A stretch of DNA of 64,000 nt from VRUE01 sp963730315. Lineage in GTDB: Bacteria; Actinomycetota; Thermoleophilia; Solirubrobacterales; 70-9. Below, one piece after another: positions 39,783 to 50,566 of this stretch. The first letter of the stretch is position 1. Each line of letters starts with the position of its first letter. The position numbers were made by a program, and so were the translations under genes. The stretch spans positions 1-64,000 of the forward strand of contig CAVSRD010000004.1 in the NCBI GenBank assembly GCA_963730315.1, in the 5' to 3' direction. Below the pieces are notes generated by a model that was not told where the DNA came from, ran no database searches, and was given only the letters and a program-made list of their open reading frames with translations.

Positions 39783-40766
39783 GTGGACAGAAGGCTGCTC
39801 GAGAAGAGCCTCACCGAGGCCGGCGAGCCGTCCTACCGCGCCTCCCAGGTCTGGGAGTGGGTGGCGCGCGGGGCGCGCTCCTACGAGGAGATGAGCAACC
39901 TGCCGAGGGCGCTGCGCGAGCAGCTCGCCGCCGAAGTGCCGCTGTCGACCCTCGAGCTTCAGGCCGAGGCGAGGTCGGACGACGGCACCGTCAAGGCGCT
40001 CTTCCAGACCGCCGACGGGCGGCCGGTCGAGGCCGTGCTGATGCGCTATCGCGACGGGCGGCGTTCGGTCTGCGTCTCCTCGCAGTCGGGCTGTCCGCTC
40101 ACCTGCACCTTCTGCGCCACCGGCCAGATGGCGTTCGGTCGCAACCTCAGCGGCGACGAGATCCTCGATCAGGCGCTGCACTTCCGCCGCACCGAGGCGA
40201 TCGACCACGTCGTCTTCATGGGAATGGGCGAGCCGACGATGAACCTCGACGCCGTGCTCGCCGCCTGTGGGCGGCTGCCCGAGCTGGGCGTCAGCCAGCG
40301 CCGCACCGCGATCTCCACGGTCGGCTGGGTGCCCGGCATCGACCGCCTCGCCGGGTGCGAGATGCCGCTCGCCCTCGCCCTCTCGCTGCACGCGCCGAAC
40401 GACGCCCTGCGCTCGCAGCTGATGCCGGTCAACGACCGCTACCCGCTGGCCGAGGTGCTCTCCGCCTGCGAGCGCTACCTCGCCTGCCGCCGCCGCAAGG
40501 TCTTCGTCGAGTATGTGATGCTCGACGGCGTCAACGATCTGCCGAAGCACGCCCGCCAGCTCGCCGCCCTGCTCGACCCGCGCGCCTACAAGCTCAACCT
40601 GATCCCCTACAACCCGACCGGCGCCTACGAGGGCTCGCCGCCCGCGCGGATCGAGCGGTTCCGGGCGATCCTCGCCGAGCACCGGCTGACGGCGACCGTC
40701 CGCCTCACCCGCGGCCGCGAGATCGAGGCCGCCTGCGGCCAGCTCGCCGCCACCTCACCCGCCTGA
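39783..40766 (+). CDS. rlmN: 23S rRNA/tRNA adenine-C2 methyltransferase RlmN
   Basis: A 327-residue radical-SAM enzyme that methylates A2503 of 23S rRNA and A37 of some tRNAs. SGCPLTCTFCATGQMAFGRN has the CxxxCxxC cluster motif, FMGMGEPTMNLD the SAM-binding GEP motif, and EAACGQLA carries the C-terminal catalytic Cys. Length is slightly short, in the N-terminal accessory domain. GTG 39783 follows TAACCT by 6 nt, suggesting a leaderless mRNA. The P450 gene follows after 33 bp. Confidence 0.94.
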   Translation: MDRRLLEKSLTEAGEPSYRASQVWEWVARGARSYEEMSNLPRALREQLAAEVPLSTLELQAEARSDDGTVKALFQTADGRPVEAVLMRYRDGRRSVCVSSQSGCPLTCTFCATGQMAFGRNLSGDEILDQALHFRRTEAIDHVVFMGMGEPTMNLDAVLAACGRLPELGVSQRRTAISTVGWVPGIDRLAGCEMPLALALSLHAPNDALRSQLMPVNDRYPLAEVLSACERYLACRRRKVFVEYVMLDGVNDLPKHARQLAALLDPRAYKLNLIPYNPTGAYEGSPPARIERFRAILAEHRLTATVRLTRGREIEAACGQLAATSPA

Positions 40767-40786
40767 GGGTTGGCCGGCCAGCCAAC

Positions 40787-40799
40787 TAACATCCGCCGG
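40787..40799 (+). promoter_or_regulatory. Probable leaderless promoter (-10 TAACAT) of the P450 gene
   Basis: TAACAT (40787-40792), 7 nt, then GTG 40800. No Shine-Dalgarno. Confidence 0.55.
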
Positions 40800-42251
40800 G
40801 TGCCGACCGAGACCGCGAAACCCCCGCCCCGGCGTGTCCCGCCGCCCGAACAGCGCAGCGGCAGCCCGTTCGTCCGCCTGCTCGACGACGCGCGCGCCGA
40901 GCTGCGGGTCCGCCGCCGCGGCGCCTACCCGCCGGGCCCGCAGGACTTCAACCTCGGCCGCACGCTTCAGATTGCCCGCGATCCGCTGCCGCTGCTGCTC
41001 TCCCTCTACGAGGAGCACGGTCCGATTTTCAGCCTCCGGGTCCTCCACCATCCGGTCGTCTTCATGCTCGGTCCGGAGGCGAACCACTTCGTCACGGTCG
41101 CCCATCCGGAGAACTTCCACTGGCGCGAGTCAAGCTTCGGCGACCTGATCCCGCTGCTCGGCGACGGCCTGCTGACGATCGACGACGCCTACCACGACCG
41201 GGCGCGCGAGATCATGATGCCGGCCTTCCACCGCGAGCAGGTCGCGGCCTCGGTCGAGACGATGGTCGCCGAGGCGACCCCGGCGATCGAGGCGCTGCGG
41301 ACGGGTGAGGTGGTCGATGTCTACGAGTGGATGCGCAGCCTGGCGATGCGGATCGCGATGCGGGCGCTGCTCGGCCTCGATCCCGACGAGGCCGGCAAGG
41401 GCGCCGCCGCCGCAGAGCATTTCGAGCGGGCGCTCGGCTTCTACGGGATCGACTTCCACATGCGCCTGCTGCGCGGTCCCGGCTCGCCCTGGTCGAAGAT
41501 GGTCGCTTCCCGGGCGATCCTCGACGAGATCGTCTACGGCGAGATCGCCGAGCGCCGCGCCGCGCCCGAGCTCGGCAAGCAGGACGTTCTCAGCCTGCTG
41601 CTCGGCGTGCGCGACGAGGCCGGGGAGGGGTTCTCCGACAAGGAGGTGCGCGACCAGGTGATGACCCTGATGTTCGCCGGCCACGACACCTCGACCTCGA
41701 CCCTGACCTTCATGGTGCACGAGCTGGCACGCCACCCCGAGGTGGTCGGGCGGCTCTGCGAGGAGCAGGACCGGGTCCTGGGGGGCGAGCCGCCGGACAT
41801 CGAGCGGCTGGAGGGGGAGATGCCCTACCTCGAGATGGTCCTCGACGAGGTGCTACGGCTCTACCCGCCGGCCTGGATCGGGCCGCGCCGCGCCGTCCGC
41901 GACTTCGAATTCGGCGGCTGCCGGGTCGCCCGCGGCGCCTACGTCAACTACTGCTCCTGGGCCAGCCACCGCATTCCCGAGGTGTTCCCCGAGCCGGAGG
42001 CGTTCATCCCCGAGCGCTTCACGCGCGAGCGCAAGGCGGAGCTGCCGCGCGGCGCCTACGTACCGTTCGGCGGCGGCCGGCGGATCTGCATCGGCAAGCG
42101 CTTCGGCCAGACCGAGGTGAAGCTGGTGGCGACGATGCTGCTGCAGCGCCTCCGCCTCGACGCTCTCCCCGGGCGGACGATGACCGTGCGCCAGATGCCG
42201 ACCCTCTCGCCGAAGGGCGGTCTGCGGATGCGGGTACTGTCCCGCGCGTGA
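40800..42251 (+). CDS. Cytochrome P450
   Basis: A 483-residue soluble P450. The I-helix MFAGHDTSTSTL (acid-alcohol pair), K-helix EVLR (ExxR), the meander and the haem loop FGGGRRICIGKRFG (axial Cys) are all intact. It should hydroxylate a hydrophobic substrate with electrons from a partner not encoded nearby. GTG 40800 is chosen over the upstream start at 40770 because of TAACAT 7 nt before it. Its 3' end contains the -10 and start codon of the next gene (overlap GTGA). Confidence 0.95.
   Translation: MPTETAKPPPRRVPPPEQRSGSPFVRLLDDARAELRVRRRGAYPPGPQDFNLGRTLQIARDPLPLLLSLYEEHGPIFSLRVLHHPVVFMLGPEANHFVTVAHPENFHWRESSFGDLIPLLGDGLLTIDDAYHDRAREIMMPAFHREQVAASVETMVAEATPAIEALRTGEVVDVYEWMRSLAMRIAMRALLGLDPDEAGKGAAAAEHFERALGFYGIDFHMRLLRGPGSPWSKMVASRAILDEIVYGEIAERRAAPELGKQDVLSLLLGVRDEAGEGFSDKEVRDQVMTLMFAGHDTSTSTLTFMVHELARHPEVVGRLCEEQDRVLGGEPPDIERLEGEMPYLEMVLDEVLRLYPPAWIGPRRAVRDFEFGGCRVARGAYVNYCSWASHRIPEVFPEPEAFIPERFTRERKAELPRGAYVPFGGGRRICIGKRFGQTEVKLVATMLLQRLRLDALPGRTMTVRQMPTLSPKGGLRMRVLSRA
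42235..42247 (+). promoter_or_regulatory. Probable leaderless promoter inside the P450 gene (-10 TACTGT)
   Basis: TACTGT (42235-42240), 7 nt, then GTG 42248. It lies within the last codons of the P450 gene, so the downstream gene may be transcribed on its own. Confidence 0.5.
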
Positions 42252-43651
42252 GGGCCCTGGTCGTCTCCGACACGCACTTCGGCGCCTGGACGGGGCGGGA
42301 CCTGCTGCGCGAGGAGGCCTACCTGGAACGGCTGGCGCCGGCGCTCGACGGGGCCGACGAGCTGATCTTCCTCGGCGACCTGTTCGACTTCCTGTTCGGC
42401 TCGGTCGGCGAGGCGGTCGAGGCCTGCGGCGGCCTGCTGCGGCTGATCGCCGAGCGAATGCCCGGCAAGCGGCTGGTCTTCCTGGCCGGCAACCACGACC
42501 ACCACCTGGTCCACCGCGATGGCGAGGACCGGATGGAGGCGCGGCTCGCGGCCGGGCTGGAGCCGCGGAGCCCGAACGGCGGGAACGGCGCTTCGGAGGA
42601 GCCCGGCCCCCGCTGGTTCCACTCGTTCCTCGAGAGCCGCCTGCCCGGGATCGAGGTCGAGGTCGCCTACCCGGCCTACAGCTTCGCCGGCGTGCTCTGC
42701 ACGCACGGCCACTACCTCGACCCCCACGCCCGGCTCGCCGGCTCGCGCGGCGACCGCATCCTCACCCGCACGCTGTGGTCGATCGCCACCGGCGGCCCCG
42801 AGGATCCGAAGACGGTCGAGGACTACGAGTCGGTGATCACCCTGCTCACCGAGTGGCTCTACATTGCCGCCCAGATGCCGCACGGCACGCACGCCCAGCA
42901 GAACGTCTTCCGGGCGGTCCAGCGGCTGGGCAAGGCGGTTTCGGCGCTCGGCCTGCCGCTGCGCGGCGCCAAGCGGCTCGCCGCCGAGCTGCGCGACCGC
43001 GGCGTCGGCGATGGGGCGGTGGAGTCGCTGCCGAGCGAGGAGCACTTCGATTCGGTCGTCCGCGCCGAGACGGCGCGCCAAAACCGCGAGCAGCCGGTCG
43101 AGGGGATCGGCTGGCCGCGGCCCGTCTACCCGCAGGCCTCGGTCGTCTCGCGCAGCGACCCCTCCGAGCATGCGCTGGAGGCCTTCGCGCGGGTGGTCGA
43201 GAACCTCGGCTGGAACCGCGAGACCGACAAGATCGTCTTCGCCCACACCCACCAGCCGTTCGCCGACGTCCGCTCCAGCGGTGACTCGCGCACCCGCTAC
43301 TGGAACACCGGCTCGTGGATCTACGAGCCCGACCTCGGATCGCGCCAGGCCTACGCCCGCTATCTGCGCTACGCCTGGCCGGGGACGGTCGTGGCGATCG
43401 ACGACGAGGAGCCCGAGCCCCGCCTGCTCGAGCTGCTCGCCGACCTCAACCCGCTCGAGGGGGGCGGGGGACTCCCGGGCGCGCCCCACTACTTGATGAA
43501 CAGCATCTCCTCGTACTTGGGGAGCGGCCAGAGGTCGTCGCTGACGACCCTCTCCAGCTTGTCGGCCGCCTCCCGCACCTGGGCCATCGCCGCCAGCTGC
43601 TTGTCGCGGGCGCGGATCGCCAGCTCCATCCCCTCGAGGTCCTCCGGGTAG
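42248..43651 (+). CDS. Calcineurin-like metallophosphoesterase
   Basis: A 467-residue protein with the dimetal phosphoesterase motifs VVSDTHFGAW (DxH), FLGDLFDFLFG (GDxxD), LAGNHDHHL (GNHD) and, far downstream, FAHTHQPF (GHTH-type) followed by YWNTGSW. The substrate is unknown; the core resembles UDP-diacylglucosamine hydrolase-like enzymes. The first stop in frame is at 43651, 163 bp inside the convergent glutamine synthetase gene. The last 55 residues are low-complexity Ser/Arg and look like read-through, so the functional end is probably near 43490. Confidence 0.85.
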   Translation: MRALVVSDTHFGAWTGRDLLREEAYLERLAPALDGADELIFLGDLFDFLFGSVGEAVEACGGLLRLIAERMPGKRLVFLAGNHDHHLVHRDGEDRMEARLAAGLEPRSPNGGNGASEEPGPRWFHSFLESRLPGIEVEVAYPAYSFAGVLCTHGHYLDPHARLAGSRGDRILTRTLWSIATGGPEDPKTVEDYESVITLLTEWLYIAAQMPHGTHAQQNVFRAVQRLGKAVSALGLPLRGAKRLAAELRDRGVGDGAVESLPSEEHFDSVVRAETARQNREQPVEGIGWPRPVYPQASVVSRSDPSEHALEAFARVVENLGWNRETDKIVFAHTHQPFADVRSSGDSRTRYWNTGSWIYEPDLGSRQAYARYLRYAWPGTVVAIDDEEPEPRLLELLADLNPLEGGGGLPGAPHYLMNSISSYLGSGQRSSLTTLSSLSAASRTWAIAASCLSRARIASSIPSRSSG

Positions 43652-45636
43652 GCGTTGGCCGCTTCCAGCTCGCCCAGCGCGGCGACCAGCTCGTCGACCA
43701 GGCCGCGCACCTCGCCCTCGATCGCGGAGACGCCAGACTCGGCGATCAGCGCCAGGTGGCGCAGGGCAGCCGGCAGGATCATCGTCTTGGCGATCGAGAA
43801 GGTCGTCTCCGCCTCGATGTTGGCGCGGATCGCGTACTGCTCGAGCCAGACCTCGTAGCGGGACTCCAGCTCGCGCTCGGAGAGCACGTCGTAGTCGCCG
43901 AACGCTTTCAGGGTCTGCTCGGAGAGCACTTCCGGCAGCGCATCGGGGGAGGTGCGCAGGTTCTTCAGCCCCCGCTGCTCGGCCTCCGCATGCCACTCCT
44001 CGGCGTAGTTGTCGCCGTCGAAGCAGATCTGCTTGTTGGCGAGATAGGACTCCTTGACGATCTCCATCACCGCCTCGGCCGTGTCCATGCCTTCGTCCCT
44101 CTTCGCCGCGAGCTGGTCGGCCAGCTCGTCGATCCCCTCGGCGACGATCGTGTTCAGCACCGTGTTGGGGAAGGCGAGCGACATGCTCGACCCCAGCGCC
44201 CGGAACTCGAATTTGTTGCCGGTGAAGGCGAACGGCGAGGTGCGGTTGCGGTCGCCGCCGTGCATCGGCAGTTTCGGCAGCACGGTCGCCCCCAGCTCGA
44301 GGAACGAGGCGGGGGTGTGCGGGTCGCCCGAGCCGGTCGAGATCGCCTCGAAGACCTTGTTCAGCTCGGCGCCGAGGAAGATCGAGATGATCGCCGGCGG
44401 CGCCTCGTTGGCGCCGAGCCGGTGGTCCTGGCCGATGTTGGCGACCGAGGCTCGCAGCAGCCCCTGGTGCTTGTTGACCGCCTGGATCACCGCGGCGCAG
44501 AAGAACAGGAAGTGGACGTTGTCGGCTGGCGTGTCGCCCGGGTCGAGCAGGTTGGTCCCGGTGTCGGTCCCCATCGACCAGTTGTTGTGCTTGCCGGAGC
44601 CGTTGACGCCGGCGAACGGCTTCTCGTGCAGCAGGCAGACGAGGCCGTAGCGTCGCCCCACGCTTTCCATCACCTGCATCATCAGCTGCTGGTGGTCGGA
44701 GCCGACGTTCGAGTTCTCGAACACCGGCGCGATCTCGTACTGGTTGGGCGCCACCTCGTTGTGGCGGGTCTTGACCGGGATGCCGAGCTTGCGCATCTCC
44801 AGCTCCGACTCCAGCATGCAGGCGAGGATCCGCTCGGGGATCGAGCCGAAGTAGTGGTCGTCCAGCTCGTGGCCCTTCGGGGGCTTGGCGCCAAACAGGG
44901 TGCGCCCGGTGTAGATCAGGTCGGGACGCTCGAAGAAGTACTGCTCGTCGATCAGGAAGTACTCCTGCTCGGGCCCGACCGTGGTGAAGACGCGCTTGCT
45001 GTCCTCGTCGCCGAGCAGGCGCAGCGCCTTGATCGCGGAGCGCGACAGCGCGTCCATCGAGCGCAGCAGGGGGATCTTCGCGTCGAGCGCCTCGCCGGTC
45101 CAGGAGGCGAAGGCGGTCGGGATGCAGAGCAGCGCCCCGTTCGGGTTCTCGAGGATGAAAGCGGGGGAGGTCGGGTCCCAGGCGGTGTAGCCGCGCGCCT
45201 CGAAGGTGGCGCGGACGCCGCCGGTCGGGAACGAGGAGGCGTCGGGCTCGCCCTGGATCAGCTCCTTGCCGGTGAAGCCTGCCAGCGCCCGGCCCTCGTC
45301 GGCCGGCGAGAAGAAGGAGTCGTGCTTCTCGGCGGTGGAGCCGGTCAGCGGCTGGAACATGTGGGTGAAGTGGGTGGCGCCCTTCTCCAGCGCCCAGTCC
45401 TTCATCGCCGTGGCGACGGCGTCGGCGAGCCCCGGGTCGAGCGCTCCGCCCCCGTCAAGGGCAGCCTGCAGCTTTTCGAAGACGTCGGCGGGCAGCCGTT
45501 CGCGCTGTACGGCGACGGAGAAGACGTTGGTCGCGAACGGGTCGTTCTCGGGCAGGGTCAGGTCGATCGCGCCGAGGGCCTCCCCATTGGAGCTCCACTG
45601 CGCGGCGGTCACGTTCTGCTGGCGGATACGAGTCAT
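43489..45636 (-). CDS. glnN: Type III glutamine synthetase (GSIII)
   Basis: A 715-residue enzyme, much longer than GSI (about 470) and typical of GSIII. FTTVGPEQEYFLID, KTRHNEVAPNQYEIAPVFEN, LLHEKPFAGVNGSGKHNNWS, RLGANEAPPAIISI and RNRTSPFAFTGNKFEFRALG are the conserved active-site blocks, binding ATP, Mg2+, glutamate and ammonium. It assimilates ammonium to glutamine; the ammonium transporter gene is 3.5 kb away. ATG 45636 is the family start. A strong hairpin sits in its leader (45662-45683). Confidence 0.93.
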   Translation of the reverse strand: MTRIRQQNVTAAQWSSNGEALGAIDLTLPENDPFATNVFSVAVQRERLPADVFEKLQAALDGGGALDPGLADAVATAMKDWALEKGATHFTHMFQPLTGSTAEKHDSFFSPADEGRALAGFTGKELIQGEPDASSFPTGGVRATFEARGYTAWDPTSPAFILENPNGALLCIPTAFASWTGEALDAKIPLLRSMDALSRSAIKALRLLGDEDSKRVFTTVGPEQEYFLIDEQYFFERPDLIYTGRTLFGAKPPKGHELDDHYFGSIPERILACMLESELEMRKLGIPVKTRHNEVAPNQYEIAPVFENSNVGSDHQQLMMQVMESVGRRYGLVCLLHEKPFAGVNGSGKHNNWSMGTDTGTNLLDPGDTPADNVHFLFFCAAVIQAVNKHQGLLRASVANIGQDHRLGANEAPPAIISIFLGAELNKVFEAISTGSGDPHTPASFLELGATVLPKLPMHGGDRNRTSPFAFTGNKFEFRALGSSMSLAFPNTVLNTIVAEGIDELADQLAAKRDEGMDTAEAVMEIVKESYLANKQICFDGDNYAEEWHAEAEQRGLKNLRTSPDALPEVLSEQTLKAFGDYDVLSERELESRYEVWLEQYAIRANIEAETTFSIAKTMILPAALRHLALIAESGVSAIEGEVRGLVDELVAALGELEAANAYPEDLEGMELAIRARDKQLAAMAQVREAADKLERVVSDDLWPLPKYEEMLFIK

Positions 45637-45849
45637 CGCTGTGTCAATCCCTCGCTTGCGGCGCGCCCGTCCTGGCGGGCGCGTTCGGTTGCCGGTCAAC
45701 TCCCTTGGAAGAGCCAACGGAGCCTAATGGGCGGGCGCGGGAAATGCCTTTGTACCGCGGTACAAGGATCGCCCGGGGCCTTTGGCCCGGCGGAGAGCGA
45801 TAGCCTCCCCGCCCCCGTCCCAAGCCAGAACCTGGAGGAGCCAAGCCGA
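45637..45849. promoter_or_regulatory. Divergent GSIII / beta-oxidation upstream region: leader hairpin and 16-bp palindrome
   Basis: CGCGCCCG (45662-45669) and CGGGCGCG (45676-45683) form a perfect 8-bp stem with a 6-nt loop in the presumed GSIII leader. TTGTACCG/CGGTACAA (45750-45765) is a perfect 16-bp palindrome, of the kind bound by TetR-family regulators, midway between the genes. TAGCCT near 45799 is a possible -10 for the rightward gene. No gene seen. Confidence 0.6.
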
Positions 45850-47834
<1,985 letters not shown>

Positions 47835-47850
<16 letters not shown>

Positions 47851-48605
47851 CACCTCACATCCCGGGCCGACGGGCCCGTTTGGCGGAGCTGATTCGCGAG
47901 TCGAGCTGCACGATGGCGCTGACCGGGGCGGGGGTCTCGGTGCCGTCCGGCATCCCGGATTTCCGCACGCCGGAGACCGGGCTGTGGGAGAACGTCGACC
48001 CGATGGAGGTCGCCCACATCGACGCCTTCGAACGCGACCCGGCCCGATTCTGGTCCTACTACCGGCCACGCTTCCAGGCGCTCGGCGACAAGCGGCCGAA
48101 CCGCGCCCACGTGGCGCTGGCCGAGCTCGAGCGACGTGGCCTGCTGGAGGGCGTGGTCACCCAGAACATCGATCGCCTCCACCGCGCCGCCGGCTCGCGA
48201 AACGTGGTCGAGGTTCACGGTTCGATCGAGACCTCGTCCTGCACAGGTTGCCGGGCGGTCTACGAGATCGATCGGGTCGACGGGCTGTTCGACTCGGCAG
48301 GCGTCGCCCGCTGCGCCGAGTGCGGCAGCGCGGTGAAGCCGGACGTCGTTCTGTTCGGCGAGCTGCTGCCGGAGGACGCGATGGCCCAGGCGCAGGAGCT
48401 GGCGGCGCGGGCCGAGCTGATGCTCTGCGTCGGCTCCTCGCTCGCCGTCCACCCGGTCGCGGGGCTGCCGGGCCTCACCCTGGAGAGGCACGGGAGGTTG
48501 GCGATCGTCACCAAGGGCCCCACCCCCTATGACGACGAGGCGGAGCTGAAGCTGGACGGCGAGGTCGACGAGGAGCTGGCGGGGCTGCTGGCCGCGCTCG
48601 GCTAG
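47835..48605 (+). CDS. cobB: Sir2-family NAD-dependent protein deacylase (sirtuin)
   Basis: A 256-residue sirtuin: ALTGAGVSVPSGIPDFRTP, VVTQNIDRLHRAAGS, the catalytic His in VEVHGSIE, a zinc site formed by CTGC and CAEC, and VGSSLAVHPVAGLP. It removes acyl groups from lysines using NAD+. ATG 47835 overlaps the end of the beta-oxidation gene by 16 bp. Such coupling suggests control of acyl-CoA enzymes by deacylation, as known for acyl-CoA synthetases in other bacteria. Confidence 0.93.
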
Positions 48606-48955
48606 CTCGCACCTGCCTCGGGGGAGGCGTCCGCGGTCAGCGGGATCCCCTGGGCCCGGCAGTTGGCGGTCACGTCGCGAGAGCGCGGGTCGTCGAACTT
48701 GGCGCTGTGGGCGCAGATCGCCTCCGCCTGGGTGCCGCAGCCGGCGACCACTTCGCCGCCGGTCTTTCCGGCGACGACCACGCGGATGCACCCCTGCTCC
48801 GGGCCGGATCGGCTGAAGCCGATGCCGGCCACGAAGATCACGACGAGCATCGCGGCGACCGTGACCGCGAGCACGGCGACGCCGACCCTGCGCTCGCGCG
48901 GCGTCAGCTTGCGCAGCGGCGTTTTCTGCTTGCGCCAGTGGCCTTCGAGGGGCAT
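48602..48955 (-). CDS. Hypothetical membrane-anchored, cysteine-containing protein
   Basis: 117 residues: a basic cytoplasmic start, one span (VGVAVLAVTVAAMLVVIFVAG), then an outside domain with four Cys (GCIRVV, AGCGTQ, ICAHS, NCRAQG) likely in two disulfides. No family recognised. ATG 48955 follows TAGGCT (48969-48964) by 8 nt. Its stop interlocks with the sirtuin stop in the sequence CTAG. Confidence 0.62.
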   Translation of the reverse strand: MPLEGHWRKQKTPLRKLTPRERRVGVAVLAVTVAAMLVVIFVAGIGFSRSGPEQGCIRVVVAGKTGGEVVAGCGTQAEAICAHSAKFDDPRSRDVTANCRAQGIPLTADASPEAGAS

Positions 48956-48969
48956 GGCCCGGCAGCCTA
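48956..48969 (-). promoter_or_regulatory. Probable leaderless promoter (-10 TAGGCT)
   Basis: TAGGCT (48969-48964) on the minus strand, 8 nt, then ATG 48955. Confidence 0.5.
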
Positions 48970-49117
48970 ACGGAGCCCGGCGGGCCGGAATTTGGACAAA
49001 TGGGAGAACTCGCGGGGCCGATCTTTAGACGCCTGTATGTACTGGCCGCAGGCCGATCGCGGCAGGGTTGTGGCGTTATGCCATGCCCACTCAGATGAGA
49101 AAGGACGCAGTGGATCA

Positions 49118-50461
49118 ATGGAATGGTTGAGCGAAGGCGCCAACTCATGGCAGCTCACCGCCGCGACCCTGGTCGGCCTGATGAGCATCCCCGGCCTCGT
49201 GGTTCTCTACGGCGGGGTGATGCAGAAACGCTGGTCGGTGAACTCGATGATGATGGCGTTCGTCGCATTTGCGCTCGTGCTCATCCTCTGGGTCCTGGTC
49301 GGCTTCAAAATGGCTTTCGGCGACCCGATACACCTCGCCGACAGCGGCTTCTTCGGGAACTTCTGGGGCCAGCCCGAATCGATCCTCAGCAGCAACAGCC
49401 TGTTAGGGCAGGCGTCGGTTGGGGAGTTGAGCGAAGTCGAATTCCTCTTCCCGTTATCGACCCTGGCCTACTTCCAGATCGTCTTCGCCTGCATCACGCC
49501 GATCCTCATGCTCGGCTCGGTGCTCGGGCGGATCAACTTCAAGGCGTGGATCCCGTTCGTCGCGCTCTGGACGCTGTTCATCTACACGATCAACGCCTTC
49601 CTGATCTGGGGCGGCGGCTTCTTCGCCCAGCATGGCGCGGTCGACTTCTCCGGCGGTTACGTGATCCATCTCGCGGCCGGCGTTTCCGGGTTCGTTGCGG
49701 CAGCCGTGATCGGGCCGCGCCTGCAGCGTGACCGCGAGGTCGACGCCCCGAACAACCTGGCGATGGTCGCGGTCGGGGCCGGCCTGCTCTGGATGGGCTG
49801 GAACGGCTTCAACGGTGGCGACTGGTACGAAGCCGGCAATATCGCCTCGGCTGCCGTTCTCAACACCAACCTCTGCACGGCCGTCTCCTTCCTCGTCTGG
49901 GTGGCCCTCGACTACATGACCGGGCGCAAGCCGAGCCTGATCAGCAGCGTCAACGGGATGATCGTCGGCCTCGTCGCGATCACCCCGGCAGCCGGTTTCG
50001 TCAACGGCTGGGGAGCGATCATCATCGGCGTGGTCTCCGGCACGATCGTCTACCTGGCGCTCAACTACCTGAGCCGCGTTGCGCCGTTTCGAAACGTCGA
50101 CGACACGCTGGGCGTCGTCTATACGCACGGCTTCGCCGGGGTCTGCGGCGGCCTGCTGACCGGCATCTTCGCCAACAGCGCGATGGCGGAAACCACGCTG
50201 GCCGGCACGATCTCCGGCGGCGGCCTGCACCTGCTCGGCTGGCAGGCGCTGACCGCGCTCTGGGTGATCGTGTTCTCGGCGATCGGCACCTACATCCTGC
50301 TGAAGATCGTCGGCATCTTCGTCCCGCTGCGGATGACCGAGGAGGACATGGAGACGGGCGACATCGCCGTCCACGGGCACGAGGTGTACCCCTCCGACGT
50401 GCCCTCCCTCGGCTACCCCCATGGGGTGCCGGAGGCGCCCGCTCCGGGAGGGGCCGCGTAG
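49118..50461 (+). CDS. amt: Ammonium transporter (Amt family)
   Basis: A 447-residue, eleven-span channel for NH4+/NH3. WQLTAATLVGLMSIPGLVVLYGGV is the first span, DFSGGYVIHLAAGVSGFVAA the substrate-site region with the conserved Asp and first pore His, and YTHGFAGVCGGLLTGIFA the second pore His. The cytoplasmic tail is long and acidic. No glnK gene follows. AAAGGACGC precedes ATG 49118. It belongs with the GSIII gene 3.5 kb upstream in ammonium assimilation. It ends in a strong terminator shared with the convergent LysR gene. Confidence 0.95.
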   Translation: MEWLSEGANSWQLTAATLVGLMSIPGLVVLYGGVMQKRWSVNSMMMAFVAFALVLILWVLVGFKMAFGDPIHLADSGFFGNFWGQPESILSSNSLLGQASVGELSEVEFLFPLSTLAYFQIVFACITPILMLGSVLGRINFKAWIPFVALWTLFIYTINAFLIWGGGFFAQHGAVDFSGGYVIHLAAGVSGFVAAAVIGPRLQRDREVDAPNNLAMVAVGAGLLWMGWNGFNGGDWYEAGNIASAAVLNTNLCTAVSFLVWVALDYMTGRKPSLISSVNGMIVGLVAITPAAGFVNGWGAIIIGVVSGTIVYLALNYLSRVAPFRNVDDTLGVVYTHGFAGVCGGLLTGIFANSAMAETTLAGTISGGGLHLLGWQALTALWVIVFSAIGTYILLKIVGIFVPLRMTEEDMETGDIAVHGHEVYPSDVPSLGYPHGVPEAPAPGGAA

Positions 50462-50506
50462 CGCTCGCCGCGAGCCGAATGCGGGCTTGCGGCACCCAAT
50501 TCCTCC

Positions 50507-50550
50507 AACCCGAACCGCCCCCGGAGCGCTCACCGGGGGCGGTTCGGGTT
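50507..50550. terminator. Strong bidirectional terminator (18-bp perfect stem)
   Basis: Arms 50507-50524 (AACCCGAACCGCCCCCGG) and 50533-50550 are perfectly complementary around an 8-nt loop. The stem has an A/T-containing base but no long T-run. It lies between the convergent amt and lysR-type genes. Confidence 0.85.
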
Positions 50551-50566
50551 TGGGCCGGGCTTTCGC

